Of a stretch of DNA of 64,000 nt, positions 1 to 11,553 are shown in pieces. The stretch lies in NCBI GenBank assembly GCA_030549775.1, contig CM060181.1:50660218-50724217 (forward strand). Reading direction: 5' to 3'. The notes under the pieces are model-generated. The model saw nothing but the letters and a program-made list of their open reading frames with translations. It was not told the origin of the DNA and did no database searches. The translations under genes and the position numbers were made by a program. Each line of letters begins with the position of its first letter. The stretch's first letter is position 1. The DNA is from Tamarix chinensis (Eukaryota > Streptophyta > Magnoliopsida > Caryophyllales > Tamaricaceae).

Positions 1-710
1 TCTTCCCTCTCTGTTTCTCCCCCTCATCCATAGCTTATAAATACCCTTCAAACCCTTTTTTTTAACCCAGAAACCTACACCCTCTTGTTCTCTTGCTCCC
101 CCTCATCCATAGCTTATAAATACCCTTCAACCACCCCCATTTAACCATTTTTTTAACCTAGAAACCTACACCCTCTTGTGCGCCACCGCCATCCAGCACC
201 GCCGCCCAAACCACCACCCAAATTACACCCTACACCACCCTATACTAAGCTACACCCCTCACCACCCTCAATCCTCCCTACACAAGCCGCCTTGGCTGTG
301 CAAAGTTGGCCATTCAACTAACCTTAATCCAGCCACCGCCACCCTTTGTGTCTTTGTTCACTACCACTCCCACCGCAACCATTACTCCCTTTACCCTCCA
401 AAATCACTAGCAGAGACTCCCTTACCTTCCCCTACCTTCCTTTTCCCCTACATCCCTCTCCTCCTCCTTTCCTCCCTCTCCACCACTCTCGGCCACCACA
501 CCTGCACTGCCGCCTTTGGTTGCGCCACCACCACCACTTCAACCCTCTCAACCTAGGCATCCTCCACCACCTCAAATCCTCCTCTCATTCCCCCTCTCCT
601 ACCCTAAACACCCCACTTTCCACCTTTCTTCCCTTTTTCCCCGCCGTCGTCGTGCGACACTGCCGGTGCCGCCGGTCACCACCAATCCTAGGTGGTACCC
701 TAACCCTTAA
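1..710 (+). repeat. C-rich tract with duplicated TATA motif, possible LTR promoter/leader fragment
   Basis: A pyrimidine- and CCA-rich tract that opens at the window edge. It reads through as His/Pro-rich frames in more than one phase, which points to composition rather than coding. TATAAAT occurs at 36-42 and 115-121, each followed by a CT-rich leader-like stretch. A similar C-rich/CT-rich block lies on the minus strand at 26100-26930 inside a long LTR-like element, so this may be the promoter/leader part of a related LTR in the opposite orientation. No conserved protein domain is visible. The LTR assignment is inference; a decayed host promoter or simple low-complexity DNA is also possible. 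Confidence 0.35.
17..174 (+). repeat. 79-bp direct tandem duplication containing a TATA box
   Basis: The stretch from ctccccctcatcc through tataaataccc to accctcttgt occurs at 17-95 and again from 96, offset 79 bases. The first 35 bases of the unit are nearly identical. The second copy carries a short extra CCCCCATTTAACC-like segment. This doubles a TATA-like element and its leader. Confidence 0.8.
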
Positions 711-765
711 AACCCCACTTATGATGTCTTTATCCCTTTTTTACTTATATTATGTTATTTTCCTC

Positions 766-809
<44 letters not shown>

Positions 810-840
810 TACTACTACTAGTACTACTATTATTATTATT
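766..840 (+). repeat. ATT/ACT microsatellite
   Basis: About 17 ATT units followed by ACT and again ATT units. It sits exactly between the C-rich tract and the first recognisable copia codons, so it marks or overlies the 5' break of that element. Confidence 0.95.
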
Positions 841-843
841 AAA

Positions 844-3469
844 TGTAGCCTCGAGATATTTATTCCATTATTATTAAGGGCTCGAAATATGGTTGTTGGT
901 TTGCCTAAAATTGAAGCACTTGAATTCTACGAAGGGTGTGTGTATAATAAATAAAGTAGACCATCTTTTCCTGTTGGCAATGCTTGGAGAGCCTCTACTT
1001 ATTTAGAACTTGTTCATGCAAATTTGTGTGGTCCCATATCAACTGAGTCTCTAGGTGGAAGTAGATATTTTTTGCTATTTGTTGATGATTGTAGTTGCAT
1101 GAATTGGGTTTATTTCTCAAAAAAAAAATCTGAAGCCTTTGATTATTTCAAGAAATTTAAGTCACTGGTGGAGAAACAAAGTGGGTGTCAGATTAAGAGA
1201 CTACATACAGATCGCGGTGGCGAGTTTGTCTCAAATGAGTTCAACATTTTATGTGAGGAGAATGGTATTTATAGGGAGTTGACTACACTTAATACACCCC
1301 AGCAAAACGGTTTAGCTGAGAGAAAAATCGTATGATCATGGAGATGGCAAGAAGCATGTTGAATGCCAGAGGAGTTCCAAAGCTATTTTAGGTAGAGGTT
1401 GTAGCCATGACAATGTATATCCTCAACATTTCACCTATAAAGGTTGTCTACAATCAAACTCCATATGAGGCGTGGAAAGGTAATCAGCTACAGGTAAGCC
1501 ACTTACATATTTTCGGTTGTATAGCATATGGTTTGGTTCATTCTCGCACTAAGCTTGATGATATATAAATCTCTAAAATGCATTTTTGTGGGATATAGTG
1601 CTCAATCCAAAGCATATAGATTATATAACCCCATGAGTGGAAAAGTTATTATTATCAGGAATGTCATATTCAATTAAGAAGCTAGCTGGATATGGGGGAA
1701 AGATGACATACCTACAGTAGCTTCACAACATATTACAACTTCCCCCAGATCATAGAAGATGCACAATCACTAGTAGAAACTCCCATCACCGGTGGCAATG
1801 ACATCAACTCCACAACATCTACACTAGCTAAAAGTGCTTCCTCAACACCAAATAGTAGTAGTAGCACTTCACCAACATTAGGCCCTTCCTCATAAATACT
1901 ACCTCAGAAAGTTAAATCTTTGAGGGAGGTGTATGAATCCTACTCATTTGCCTTGTACGTGATAGAGCCAACTTATTCTGAGGAAGCCATTGAAGGTGAA
2001 GAATGGGAAGCAGTAGTGATGGAGGAGATGACGGTAATTGAATACAATCATACATGGAAACTGGTTGATTTTCCAGAAGACAAGACTCCCATCGAACTCA
2101 AGTGGGTTTATAAAGTTAAACATCATGTAGATGGAAGTATCAAGAAGTTAAAAGCGAGGCTTGTTGCTAAGGGGTATGCACAACATCAAGGTATTGACTT
2201 TGATGAAACTTTCTCACCTGTAGCTCATTTGGAAACATTGATAGCGTTATTGTCTTTGGGTGCTAAATTGAATTTGTCTATCTATCATCTTGATGTCAAG
2301 TCTGCACTCTTGAATGGGGAGTTAGAAGAAGAAGTTTTGTGTCTCAACCCGAAGGCTTTGTTTTTAGTGGTCATGAAAACAAAGTCTATAAGCTTAAAAA
2401 GGCTCTTCATGGGCTTAAACAAGTGCCACAAGCATGGTATAGAAGGATCGACTCATACTTCTTGTAAAATGGATTTGTGAGGATTGAGAATGAGTCCACT
2501 TTATATGTAAAAAAATATGAGAATGGTGAGTTTCTATTTGTCTACATTTATGTGGATGACATGATATATTTGGGATCTTCTGAAAGTTTAATTGCTAAGT
2601 TCAAATCATGCATGATGAGGGAATTTGAAATGTCAGATTTAGGCAAGTTGTTGTACTTTCTTGGTCATGAGGTGAAATAGGTAGAAGATGGCATATTTCT
2701 CTCACAAAAGAAGTATGAAAAAGATATTCTATCCAAGTTTCATATGCACAATAGCAAGTCAGTAGCTAAGCCCATGAATGTTAATGAAAAACTACAACTT
2801 GAAGATGGTATAGGTGTTGTAGACGCAAGTTACTATAGAAGCTTAGTTGGTGGGTTAAATTATTTAACTCATACTAGGCCTAATATCGTGTACTCTATGA
2901 GTGTCTTATCACAATACATGCACAGTCCTACAAGGCAGCACCTTGGAGCAGCAAAAAGGGTGCTTCGTTAAATTGTCGGAACAGCTGATTTTGGGATTTG
3001 GTAATCGAAGGACGCAAATTTCAGCTTACTTGGGTATAGTGATAGCAATTGGGCTAGATGTGTAGATGACAGGAAAAGTACTTCAGGCCATGTTTTCAAC
3101 TTGGGGTTAGGTGCAATATCTTGGAGCTCAAAGAAGCAAGAGGTGGTGGCATTATCATCGTCAGAAGTAGAGTATGTTGCTGTGAAATCGGCAGCGTGTT
3201 AAGTGATTTGGTTACGAAGGTTGCTGGCATATGTACGTTATGAGAAAAAGAGAGCAACAAAAATATTTTGTGACAACAAGGCTACTATTGCAATGACAAA
3301 AAACTCGGCATTCTATAGTAGAACAAACCACACTGATATTCGTTATCATTACATTCACAACCTGACTGCAAATGAGGAAAGTGAGTTGAGATTCTGTCCA
3401 ACAAATAGCCAAGTTGCTGATGTTCTCACCAAGGCACTCCCTCTTGACAAGCATATTTATTTTCGATAG
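844..3469 (+). pseudogene. Ty1/copia pol remnant (integrase, reverse transcriptase, RNase H)
   Basis: A 5'-truncated copia polyprotein. In order: a GAG-pre-integrase piece (GLPKIE...CVYNK, about 895-950); the integrase core at 1012-1335 with [12 protein letters not shown] and [10 protein letters not shown] supplying the D,D,E residues; the RT start at about 1965-2340 ([42 protein letters not shown]); the RT catalytic YVDDM at about 2545; and RNase H with DNKATIAM and ADVLTKALP at 3203-3469. Several frameshifts and stops separate these blocks, for example after 1335, near 2340-2480 and 2680, and near 2970-3200. Gag, protease, PBS and the 5' LTR are missing. It encoded the replication enzymes of an LTR retrotransposon and is now inert. 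Confidence 0.93.
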
Positions 3470-3490
3470 AAGCTAGGTGTATGTAGTTTT

Positions 3491-3504
3491 GAAGTAAGGG
3501 GGTG
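3491..3504 (+). other. Polypurine tract of copia element 1
   Basis: Purine-rich gaagtaagggggtg lies directly before TGTTAAATATG, the expected plus-strand priming site next to a 3' LTR and just after the RNase H domain. Confidence 0.65.
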
Positions 3505-3820
3505 TGTTAAATATGCTTCAAACTAAGTAGTGGGTAGTTGTTACTTGATTCCTAGTTTTTTATATGTTTGTTGCTATTTTTCTAGTTTACTGACTAAGTG
3601 GTTATGACTTAGTCTAGGTGCCATAGTTAGTGGTTTATTTTTGGTTAATAGCTTGTGTATTAGTGGGACATGATCACCCACTTAGTAAGATAGTGGTAGC
3701 TTATTTTCAGCTTTGTTGGTTATGTTTTTATCTTATTTAAAGGCACTTGATGTGGTTGGTTTTATGCAAGCAGTGAATGAATTACTTTTCTTCTCTAACT
3801 TTACTTCCTTTTATATTTCA
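3505..3820 (+). mobile_element. 3' LTR of copia element 1
   Basis: Begins TGTTAAATATG right after the polypurine tract and most plausibly ends at ATATTTCA (TG...CA, about 316 bp). It contains a TATA-like TTATTTAAAGG near 3735. No second copy exists upstream, so the LTR pair and target duplication cannot be checked and the right boundary is inferred. Confidence 0.65.
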
Positions 3821-3990
3821 AATCCCCAATATATGGATACCGGTACGGTTACAGTCCTTACCTATATCAGAATCCGACGGATATTTTTTTCATTATCCGT
3901 ATCTGTATCCGTTTATCTATATCCGTTTAAATATTTATCAGATAAAATTTATTAAGTTTTGGGTAAAATCCGCCCCCGTTTACGTCACTA
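3821..3990 (-). mobile_element. Fragment of an Ac-like hAT miniature element
   Basis: Contains repeated TATCCGTATCTGTATCCG-type motifs. On the minus strand its right end reads TAGTGACGTAAACGGGGGCG, closely matching the terminal sequence TAGCGATGTAAATAGGGCGG of the complete element at 42666-43139. The left end is missing, apparently cut off at the copia LTR. Ac-family hAT elements begin TAGGGATG/CAGGGATG, which these ends resemble. Confidence 0.6.
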
Positions 3991-4050
3991 ATCACACTCA
4001 CCTATAAATTTTTATAAGAGAAAATCCATAAAGAAGACGAAGGTGGATCC

Positions 4051-4894
4051 ATGCATCCTCTACGGCGAGTCTCCGGCGAACGGTCACCCTGTGGCTCTGC
4101 TCGTGAGGTAAGGTATAGCTCGTGATGTTTGGTTTTGGCGCCGGCCCCATATAATAATGGGAATTACCTGACGAGATACCTACCGATCCCGATCTGTACT
4201 AGCAATGGGCGAATTAATTAATCAAGGCGCGAGCCTTGGGGACCTTTAGTCGCGTGCGTCGGAGTGATTTGATTGTTCAGTGATCGCTCCAAAGACGCAG
4301 CGCGCGCCGGGAGGAGCTACTATAGGCTATGTGGAGTCCCTCCTGGGTAAAGCAGGAGCTTAGGAAGAAGCTTGAAGGGGTTAAAGCTACGTGACGAGAA
4401 AGACGGAATATACGAGTGGAAGCTCGATCAATTTATTTCCTCGTACGTACATCGGAATCCTTAATATTGCGCCAGCCACATACATTTAGCTCCACTAGGG
4501 GTGCGATACGAGAAGCAATGGCATGGTTTGTGGGATAGCTAGATTGCTTCACCCTAGCTAGCTCCGTATATGATGAGTGATATAGAACGAACGAGGTGGG
4601 GCGTCTTCTTTTGCCACAAACGATGAACTTGAAACATTTATATATATATGCACGTGTTTCCTCCACCGAAGAACGTCTTCTAGAATTTGGTGCGAGTTGT
4701 GATTCGTGTGGTTTTTACTTGGATTATTATGGCGCCGGGTAGTTACGTACTACGTACGTACGTGTGATACGTTGGAAGCGGATGTACTCACAGCCAAAAT
4801 CTCATTAGAAGGTAGAAGCTTTGGTTATTAGTGTTGTTTGTTGCAGGAGGCCTCGTCTCATCAGTATGGGAACAAAGGGAAGGATTCTAGCTAG
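4051..4894 (+). other. Candidate two-exon micro-ORF in a GC-richer island
   Basis: An ATG at 4051 opens 19 codons that run into a good splice donor (GAG|GTAAGG, intron from 4108). An acceptor TTTGTTGCAG|GAGG ends at 4846. Joining them keeps the frame and gives 15 further codons to a TAG at 4892-4894, predicting a basic, Ser-rich 34-residue product. I do not recognise the peptide. The island is much less AT-rich than its surroundings and has no transposon domains, so it may be low-copy or transcribed DNA. Chance juxtaposition of splice-like motifs is the main alternative. Confidence 0.18.
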
Positions 4895-5760
4895 CCGTTG
4901 TCTTCGACAGCAACAAAAGGATTGAATAATGAAAGAAAGTTCTTATGCATGGTAGCTAAGTTGAGTATCTATTAAGCTAGCAATTAGGAGATAGAAATGA
5001 CGGCGTTTTCAACGATTATTAGGCGAAGCAGGATCTTAGACGATTCACTCTATGTTCTAGTTTGCAATTTAAGATCAGTAGTACCGGCAAAGAAGCAGGA
5101 TCGTTGCGGTTGGTGTGCCATCGAACTTGCCTTCTCTTCCCTTCTGTACGTCACGCACCCCACATACGGGACGGACTCGAGATACGGTACCTGCGACAGC
5201 GCCTGGTGGTACGTATTGAGAGAAGTGCAGGCATTGTCTTTTTGAAGCCATGCATTATATATGATGAGTCAGCATGCATGCAGATGCAGTGGGCTCATCT
5301 TTGAGTCATAAGCTCATGTCCATGGATCAAGCCGCTAATGCTGTAATTTATTTGCTCTGTTGGTCCCCGCTATCGATATTGTAGTTTTTGTTTCTCCCGG
5401 TGGAGCCTCTGTGTCGACCCTTTGTTGTTTTGGGCTTCACTGTATTGTATTACCGGGGGTCTGGGCGGTGAAGTTTCCTCTGGCTTCTAATTTTTCTTTG
5501 GGCGTTGGTTTGGTTTCCAACAGCGGGACTTCATCCTCTTGGAAGATTTGGTTCTCCTCCGACATTGCTCAAGGATATAGATCCAGTCATAGGATGGCTT
5601 TGGGCCTGGTTAGCAGCAGGTTATATCGTAGCCTGTTTAGTCATTTGTTGGTGAGCTTTGATTGGACCTGTGCTAATTTTGATTTTGATCCGACGATGAA
5701 TCTGAAAATTTATATATCCAAATAGAATATTAGAATTGAACTAGGCGTTCGTACCGTTGA
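4895..5760. other. GC-richer, apparently low-copy DNA without an assignable gene
   Basis: Continuation of the 4.0-5.7 kb island, with tagctagc, gcatgcatg and acgtacgtac palindromic runs nearby, common in monocot non-coding DNA. Open frames at 4997-5245, 5062-5304 and 5360-5725 show no family I recognise, and the last lacks an ATG at its upstream limit. It could be an unannotated exon, a decayed gene fragment or a non-coding transcript. Confidence 0.35.
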
Positions 5761-8700
5761 TATCATTTATCAGGTCACTAATTATATTTAAATTTATTTT
5801 TCTTTTAAAGAATACTTTTGACTTGAGATGAATGTAACGTTATGTTATTTTTTCAACACTTTTATTTTATTTTAATGAAAAAATTAGAAGAAAGTAAAAG
5901 ATTTTATTTTTGTATTATTATTTACCGTAATCTTATCATTCTAATTATTATTATTATTTTTTTTTAAAAAAAGAATGATTGATTTTTAAAAATTTTATTG
6001 TTTTATAATTAATTTTTAAATATAAGTTGCCATAGGAAAAGCTTCAAATGGGACTTATTTATTTTTATTAATAGCAAGTTAAAGATTAATTATATCAATA
6101 AGAATCCATAATTATCAGTGGGTACATTAGGTCTACTCTAGGACATGAGCATATATTTCCAAGAGAAAATTGGTCTTAGGTGCCCTTGAGGGACACTATT
6201 TAAAGTTGATCAACAGTTTTGAATATATATATATATATGTGTGTGTATTTTTAGATCATATTGAGTTTTGGCCAAATAATTTTCCCCAAGGTCACCTAAT
6301 ACGAATTTTGCTCTATTTGAACAGAAAATCTTTTCTTTGATTTTAATAAAATTGTTCTTGACTTAAAAAAGTCGGTGAAGCTATTGACCATATGTACCCT
6401 TTTGGAATTCGACGGTGTATCGTTGAGAGTCATTGTTATCTTAATTAAGAGCATCAACATAAACGATGGATAAAACACACGGCAATAGTAATACTATGGA
6501 TCGAGACCGGTGTTTCAAAAGAGTATTCTGTAACCGTGTTCCTATGCCTTTCAAAATCTCATGAATATCGGACAAATAACCTCCCAATCAGAATTATTTT
6601 GTGTAGCCGTTTTTGACTCTATCCCACGAAGAAACATTGTTCACACCCACAGATTAATGCCTAGAATGGGCGGGAAAACAGGGGCGAAAGCGAGAGAGAA
6701 GCATATGATGTGGCTTTTGGGTAGCGTTGCACCGAAATCCTCACATGCCCTTCTCATTTTAGTGCTTGTAATTACTTTTTTTTTTTTTTTGTTTTTGAAC
6801 TGCCACAATTTATGACACTCTTTTGTCGTCATTTTTTCATCCTCCATTTTTTTTTTCTCTCTCGCTTCTCCTTTCATTTTAGCTCAAAAAAAAAATCATC
6901 ATTAAATTAGTGAAATAATTTACTGAGTTCCCCAAAGTAGGTTTATATAAATATAAAAGTTGTAGTAATTTGCTTTCTTTGTTTTTCCGTTAGATTTCTA
7001 TAGCAAAAATTATCTAATTTGCATTTCTATGAAAATATTTTTTTATTATAATATATACATACCTTGGATTTATAAAATGATTTCATAGTGATCACTTATC
7101 CTTCTTCATGTATAATTTTATTTTTTCTTTCCACTGGTGCCGAGGCTAAAATATATTTGTAATAAGAAGACTAAAATGCTGAAATATTGTTGTGATGATA
7201 AGAATCGAGATGTAGAAGGAGCACATTTTGAACTTTTATTTTACTTTGGTGGTGTCGAATTATAGTAGGACCTAATCTAGTCGGTGTTGGTCGATCATAT
7301 AGAAAGGAACAACCAAACTCCTCAACAATGGTTTCGGTGGCCTCAATACTTCGGTTGAGGAACATACCATGAGAGTATTGTCTTAGTGAGTTGAAAAACC
7401 ATCAAATATGTCATAGTAACACACCTTAACGGTTTGTATTTAGTGAGTAAAAGCACATCAGTCGTTCATTTCACGCAAAAAAAAAGTCAATTTAAACGTG
7501 AAATTGTCTAACTTCATAATTGAATTCTTCGCCATGGTTCGGTAGTTGTTGCCTAGGGGGTTCGATGTGTTCGAGGGTGAGAAGAGGAGAAACTATAATA
7601 AAATAATCGGGCAAATAATAAAATGAAATAAAAACTAAAAGATGGAGTCATATAAAGGATTTCATTAGATTTTATTTTATTATTTTAAGTAGACCTCCCA
7701 AATGTTATATAAGAAAGGGAAAAAATGATGTCAAAACTCCCATTCACCAAAAGAGTTAATTTAACAAGATAAAACTAATTACCAAAATATTAAACCAGAT
7801 TAGGCAGCACGAAATTACTAAAAAACAGACGTCTAAATGGCCCGAGTTAATTTAAGTCAAAACTCGTTGAATTGATTCTATTGAATAGTGGAATTAGTTG
7901 GACCACCCGATTTAGGTTTGATCATATTGGGGTTGGTTTTAGCCTATTTTTAAAGAAACTTTCTAAGAGTTTTTTACTTACAAAAAATATTAAGTAGATA
8001 ATGAATATATATATAAATTTTAGATCCGGTATTTTATTAATTAGATGAATAAAACCTAAACAACCACACATTTGTGGGGAAAAAAAAAGAAACTATAAAA
8101 TATTTGAAAATTCAAAGTAACACAAACAATTGTGGTAATTGTTTTAATTTTTTTTGTGAGGTAGGAATTTAGGGGTTAATGATGGAGTTTTGAGTATCGA
8201 TCACTTTGGGTTTGTCCGATTTTTTGGTATTTATTTATATATTATAGTTAGTTGTACATGTCCTTGCACAATCTATTCGAATAAAAAAATTATAAAAAAA
8301 AAAGAAAAAAGAAGAAGGGTAAGATGTTTTACTCTTTGACCCACTACCTACCAACTCGCACCTATAATATCCTAGCAATAAGGCTGCATGGAAGAAGTAG
8401 CTCACAACTAATCGGTTATTGAAAGGTAGGGACGGGGATTGGTCCCCAATCCAACTATGATACGTAGGATCTTATTTTTAATAGATGTAGGTCTATAATT
8501 TTTAAATTAGATAAATCTAAGTCGAATATATATATATATGTATGTACTCGTATATATAAATATAGATGAATATCTTTTTTACTTGGATAGATGTTTCTTT
8601 AACAAAAGTTGTGGATTAAATTATCTAAAACTCAAATGTATACGTATTTATATAGATTATTTATTTATTTTTCTAAAAAAAGTTGAATTTATTTAGAATT

Positions 8701-8884
8701 TATCTATTGATTAAGTTATATAGATGTGGATCGAATTTAAATCTTAGATATCGTAAATGGGTACGAGTGTAACCCAATTGCTACGTCATGCGCTGTCAAT
8801 GTTGCACTTAATCATTTGATATTTGATTTGCATTGATCTTCCATAGCTATCTTTACGAACAAGAAGATTTTTTTACGAGTAGAG
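5761..8884. other. AT-rich intergenic stretch, nothing recognisable
   Basis: Mostly AT-rich sequence with poly(T) at about 6777-6790, a TA/TG microsatellite at about 6223-6247 and a short TA run near 8527. Short frames at 6561-6815, 6641-6877 and 7171-7365 have no recognisable domains and overlap homopolymers or lie on opposite strands of the same stretch. At 8427-8455 a TAGGGACGGGGATTGG start with the inverted pair GGATTGG/CCAATCC resembles a hAT miniature end, but I could not find its partner end. Confidence 0.5.
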
Positions 8885-9148
8885 ATGGACCAAATGAAGC
8901 GTCACATCAGATGCATTTTTTGCGATTACAGTAATACAATAGTTGGGCGCACATCTTGGTTTGAAAGCGCGACGAGGGTGATATCTCTTACGTTACGTAC
9001 TATTAGCGGGCCTTCGAGATTAGTCGGAGCTGGGTATGGCTGCCAGAACATGACGACCTGCGACTGCGACAGACATTTGAGCAAAAACAGTGGATGCATG
9101 TGCTTCTCCAAGCGTCTGCGGATTCATCCGATAATTAAATCCGATTAA
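8885..9148 (+). CDS. Hypothetical small ORF, Cys-containing, 87 residues
   Basis: A complete ATG-to-stop frame in a short GC-richer island (about 8820-9170), just left of the copia insertion. The predicted product has seven Cys residues scattered through it and basic ends, with no signal peptide or hydrophobic segment. No family is recognised, and the opposite strand is also open for 60 codons, which weakens the case. It may be chance or part of a broken gene. Confidence 0.15.
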   Translation: MDQMKRHIRCIFCDYSNTIVGRTSWFESATRVISLTLRTISGPSRLVGAGYGCQNMTTCDCDRHLSKNSGCMCFSKRLRIHPIIKSD

Positions 9149-9207
9149 ATTAAGTTAACGCCGAATGCTATTTTGTAATTGGAAAAAATATAGTATCGAT
9201 GGTCTAC

Positions 9208-9753
9208 TGGTTCGTTAGAAATAATAATAATAAGAATTTTATGGAGGACATAAATTTTATAAAAATATTTTACAGCAAAAGGATTACAATAACTATTGTC
9301 TAATATAAGGAGAGTACAATTAATAATAATACCCTCTCTCTTATAATAGGGATAACACACTCAAGGAAAAATAAAGTATTAGGAGAAACTTAATATTTTC
9401 TCTCTAATCTCTACAAATCTCTCTCTTAATTTTTCTCTCTCTCTCTTTTCTTTCACCAAGAATGGATCAAATGATTAGCACCCCTCCATATTTATAGAGA
9501 ATATTGAGGAGGTTAATAGCCACCATCTTTGAATATTCAAAGATTTAATTATAAAGTAACTTTAGATAAGATTGACAACTAATCTTCCACAATATTTTTG
9601 CATGAGTTATTATCTTATCTATTAGCACCTTCTTCATCCTTCTATCCTTAATTATCATTATCCAATTAGCCACCATTTTTTACTTCAAAACATTATCCAT
9701 TAAGGGATAATGACAATAAGATTGAAGTAGCAAAATTGAATTTTACTACTACA
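9208..9753 (-). mobile_element. 3' LTR of the minus-strand copia element
   Basis: Ends (plus strand) at ttttactactaca and aligns along nearly its whole length with 13820-14391. It lacks about 45 bp present near that end of the partner LTR (after GGTTCGTT), a small deletion. TCTAC lies directly outside at 9203-9207. Confidence 0.9.
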
Positions 9754-9767
9754 ATCTCTCACTAAAA
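9754..9767 (-). other. Polypurine tract of the minus-strand copia element
   Basis: On the minus strand this reads TTAGTGAGAGAT directly before TGTAGTAG, the 3' LTR start. This is the usual position of the plus-strand primer. Confidence 0.55.
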
Positions 9768-9819
9768 GTCAATTTTGCTATAATCCTCCTCATACTTGAA
9801 ATCTTTATTTTCCTACTGC

Positions 9820-11300
9820 TTACGTTTCTGTTAGGCCAATAGAGGATCGATACCAGATAAACTTGTCCTTATTGATAGGCTTTGTTAACATATCTGCTAG
9901 GTTGTCTTTGGTATGCATTTTTTGAACATCCACACTCCCTTCTTCCACCTTCTCACGTACAAAGTGATACTGAACTCGTATGCGCTTGGTCTTCGAGTGA
10001 AATGCTGGATTCTTTGCTAAATATACAGCGCTCTGGCTATCACAATATAGAGGAATCTTCTCTTGTTTGTGTTCAAGCTCCTCCAGCAACATTTGTAACC
10101 AAACTGCTTATTTGCTAGCATATGAAGTTACAACGTATTCTGCTTCCATTGTAGAAGTAGCTACGATCAACTGTAATTTTGAAACCCAGCTTATAGCTCC
10201 ACTAGCAAGAGTAAACACATACCTTGTGATGGACTTGCTTTTGTCAAGATCACCTGCAAAATCTGAATCAACAAAGCCTCTGATAGTAAAATCTGATCCT
10301 CCATAACATAATGCAGCATCTGAGGTACCCTTAATGTATCTCAGGATCCTCTTTATAACATTCCAATGCTCTCTACCAGGATTCGCCATGTACCGACTAA
10401 TTGCTCCCACTGCTTGATCAATATCTGGTCTTGTACAAACCATAGCGAACATTAAGCTACCCACTGTTGATGCATACGGTACTCGAGACATCTCCATCCT
10501 CTCTGCTTTGCTACTAGGGCTCATACTTGAGGATAACTTGAAATTGATAGGAAGAGGGGTAGAAATCGGCTTACAGTTTTGCATATTGAAACACTGCAAT
10601 ATCTTCTTCAAATAGCTCTTTTGGGAAAGCCAAATCTTCCTATTATTTCTGTCTCGGTGAATTTGCATCCCTAGAATCTTGTTTGCTGGTCCCAAGTTCT
10701 TCATTTCAAACTCCCTAGCTAATTGTGCCTTCAAAGTTGTGATACGATCTTTGTTGGGGCCTGCTACCAACATGTCATCAACATATAACAGAAGAATAAT
10801 GAAATCACCATCACCAAATCTCTTGTGGTAAGCACAAGGATCTGTGTATAGTTTGTTATATCCAAGGCTCATGATGAAGGAATCAAATATCTTATACCAA
10901 CATCTCGGTGCCTGTTTGAGACCGTATAGAGATTTGTTCAACCTGCAAACCAAGTTCTCTTTTCCTTTTTCTTCAAAACCTCCTGGTTGGAGCATATATA
11001 TCTCTTCTTCAAGCTTGCCATGAAGAAATGCAGTTTTCACATATAATTGTTCCAAGTGCAAGTCGTATGTAGCACATATGGCCAAAACTACTCGAACTAT
11101 TGTAAGTCGAACAACAGGAGAAAATATCTCGTTAAAGTCGACTCCTTCTTTCTGAGCAAATATTTTCACCACCAATCTAGCACGATACCGCTCCACTTGG
11201 TTATTGCCATCTCATTTGATCTTATATACCCATTTGTTACCAATGGCCTTCCTTCCTTGTGGTACCGGAACAAGATCCCATGTTTTATTCTTATAGAGAG
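9820..11300 (-). pseudogene. Copia reverse transcriptase and RNase H
   Basis: RT: WVYKIK*DGNN near 11215 (in-frame TGA), RARLVVK, FNEIFSPVVR, VKTAFLHGKLEEEIYM, the LYGLKQAPRCW motif and the catalytic LLYVDDM at about 10770-10790. The connection segment is LSQKSYLKKIL. RNase H has VDSDFAGD, STMEAEYV, CDSQSAVYLAKNP and the terminal ADMLTKP to a stop at 9820. A TAA after SYASK (about 10108) splits RNase H. Catalytic residues of RT appear intact; the stops alone disable it. It belongs in one polyprotein with the integrase and gag blocks to the right. Confidence 0.93.
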
Positions 11301-11553
11301 CTTCAATTTCTTCCTGCATTGCTACCATCCATATAGAAGCTTCCTGGCTTTCAGTAGCCTCCTAGAAAGTTGATGGCTCTCCATCCTCTGTAAGTAAGTA
11401 GTATGCAACGTTTCCCTCCATAATATATTTTGAGTGCCAAGATGGTTCTCTTCTCTCCCGAGTTGACCGACGAACTTGTGGAGTCAAAAACTCGTCTTGT
11501 TCTTGTTCTTCCTGCTCAGATACTGTTTCAGAAGAATCTGGAACTTTATGTTA

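Noticed and set aside
176..954. Overlapping His/Pro-rich open frames
   Set aside because: Several phases are open at once because the DNA is C-rich and contains an ATT run; no domain is visible and they read into copia pol.
6561..6877. Opposite-strand ORFs with hydrophobic or lysine-rich tails
   Set aside because: The tails come from a poly(T)/poly(A) run and the two frames overlap on opposite strands.
8427..8790. Complete hAT miniature element starting TAGGGACGGGG
   Set aside because: The proposed right end (TAGCAATTGGG on the minus strand near 8782) matches only weakly and no 8-bp duplication is present.
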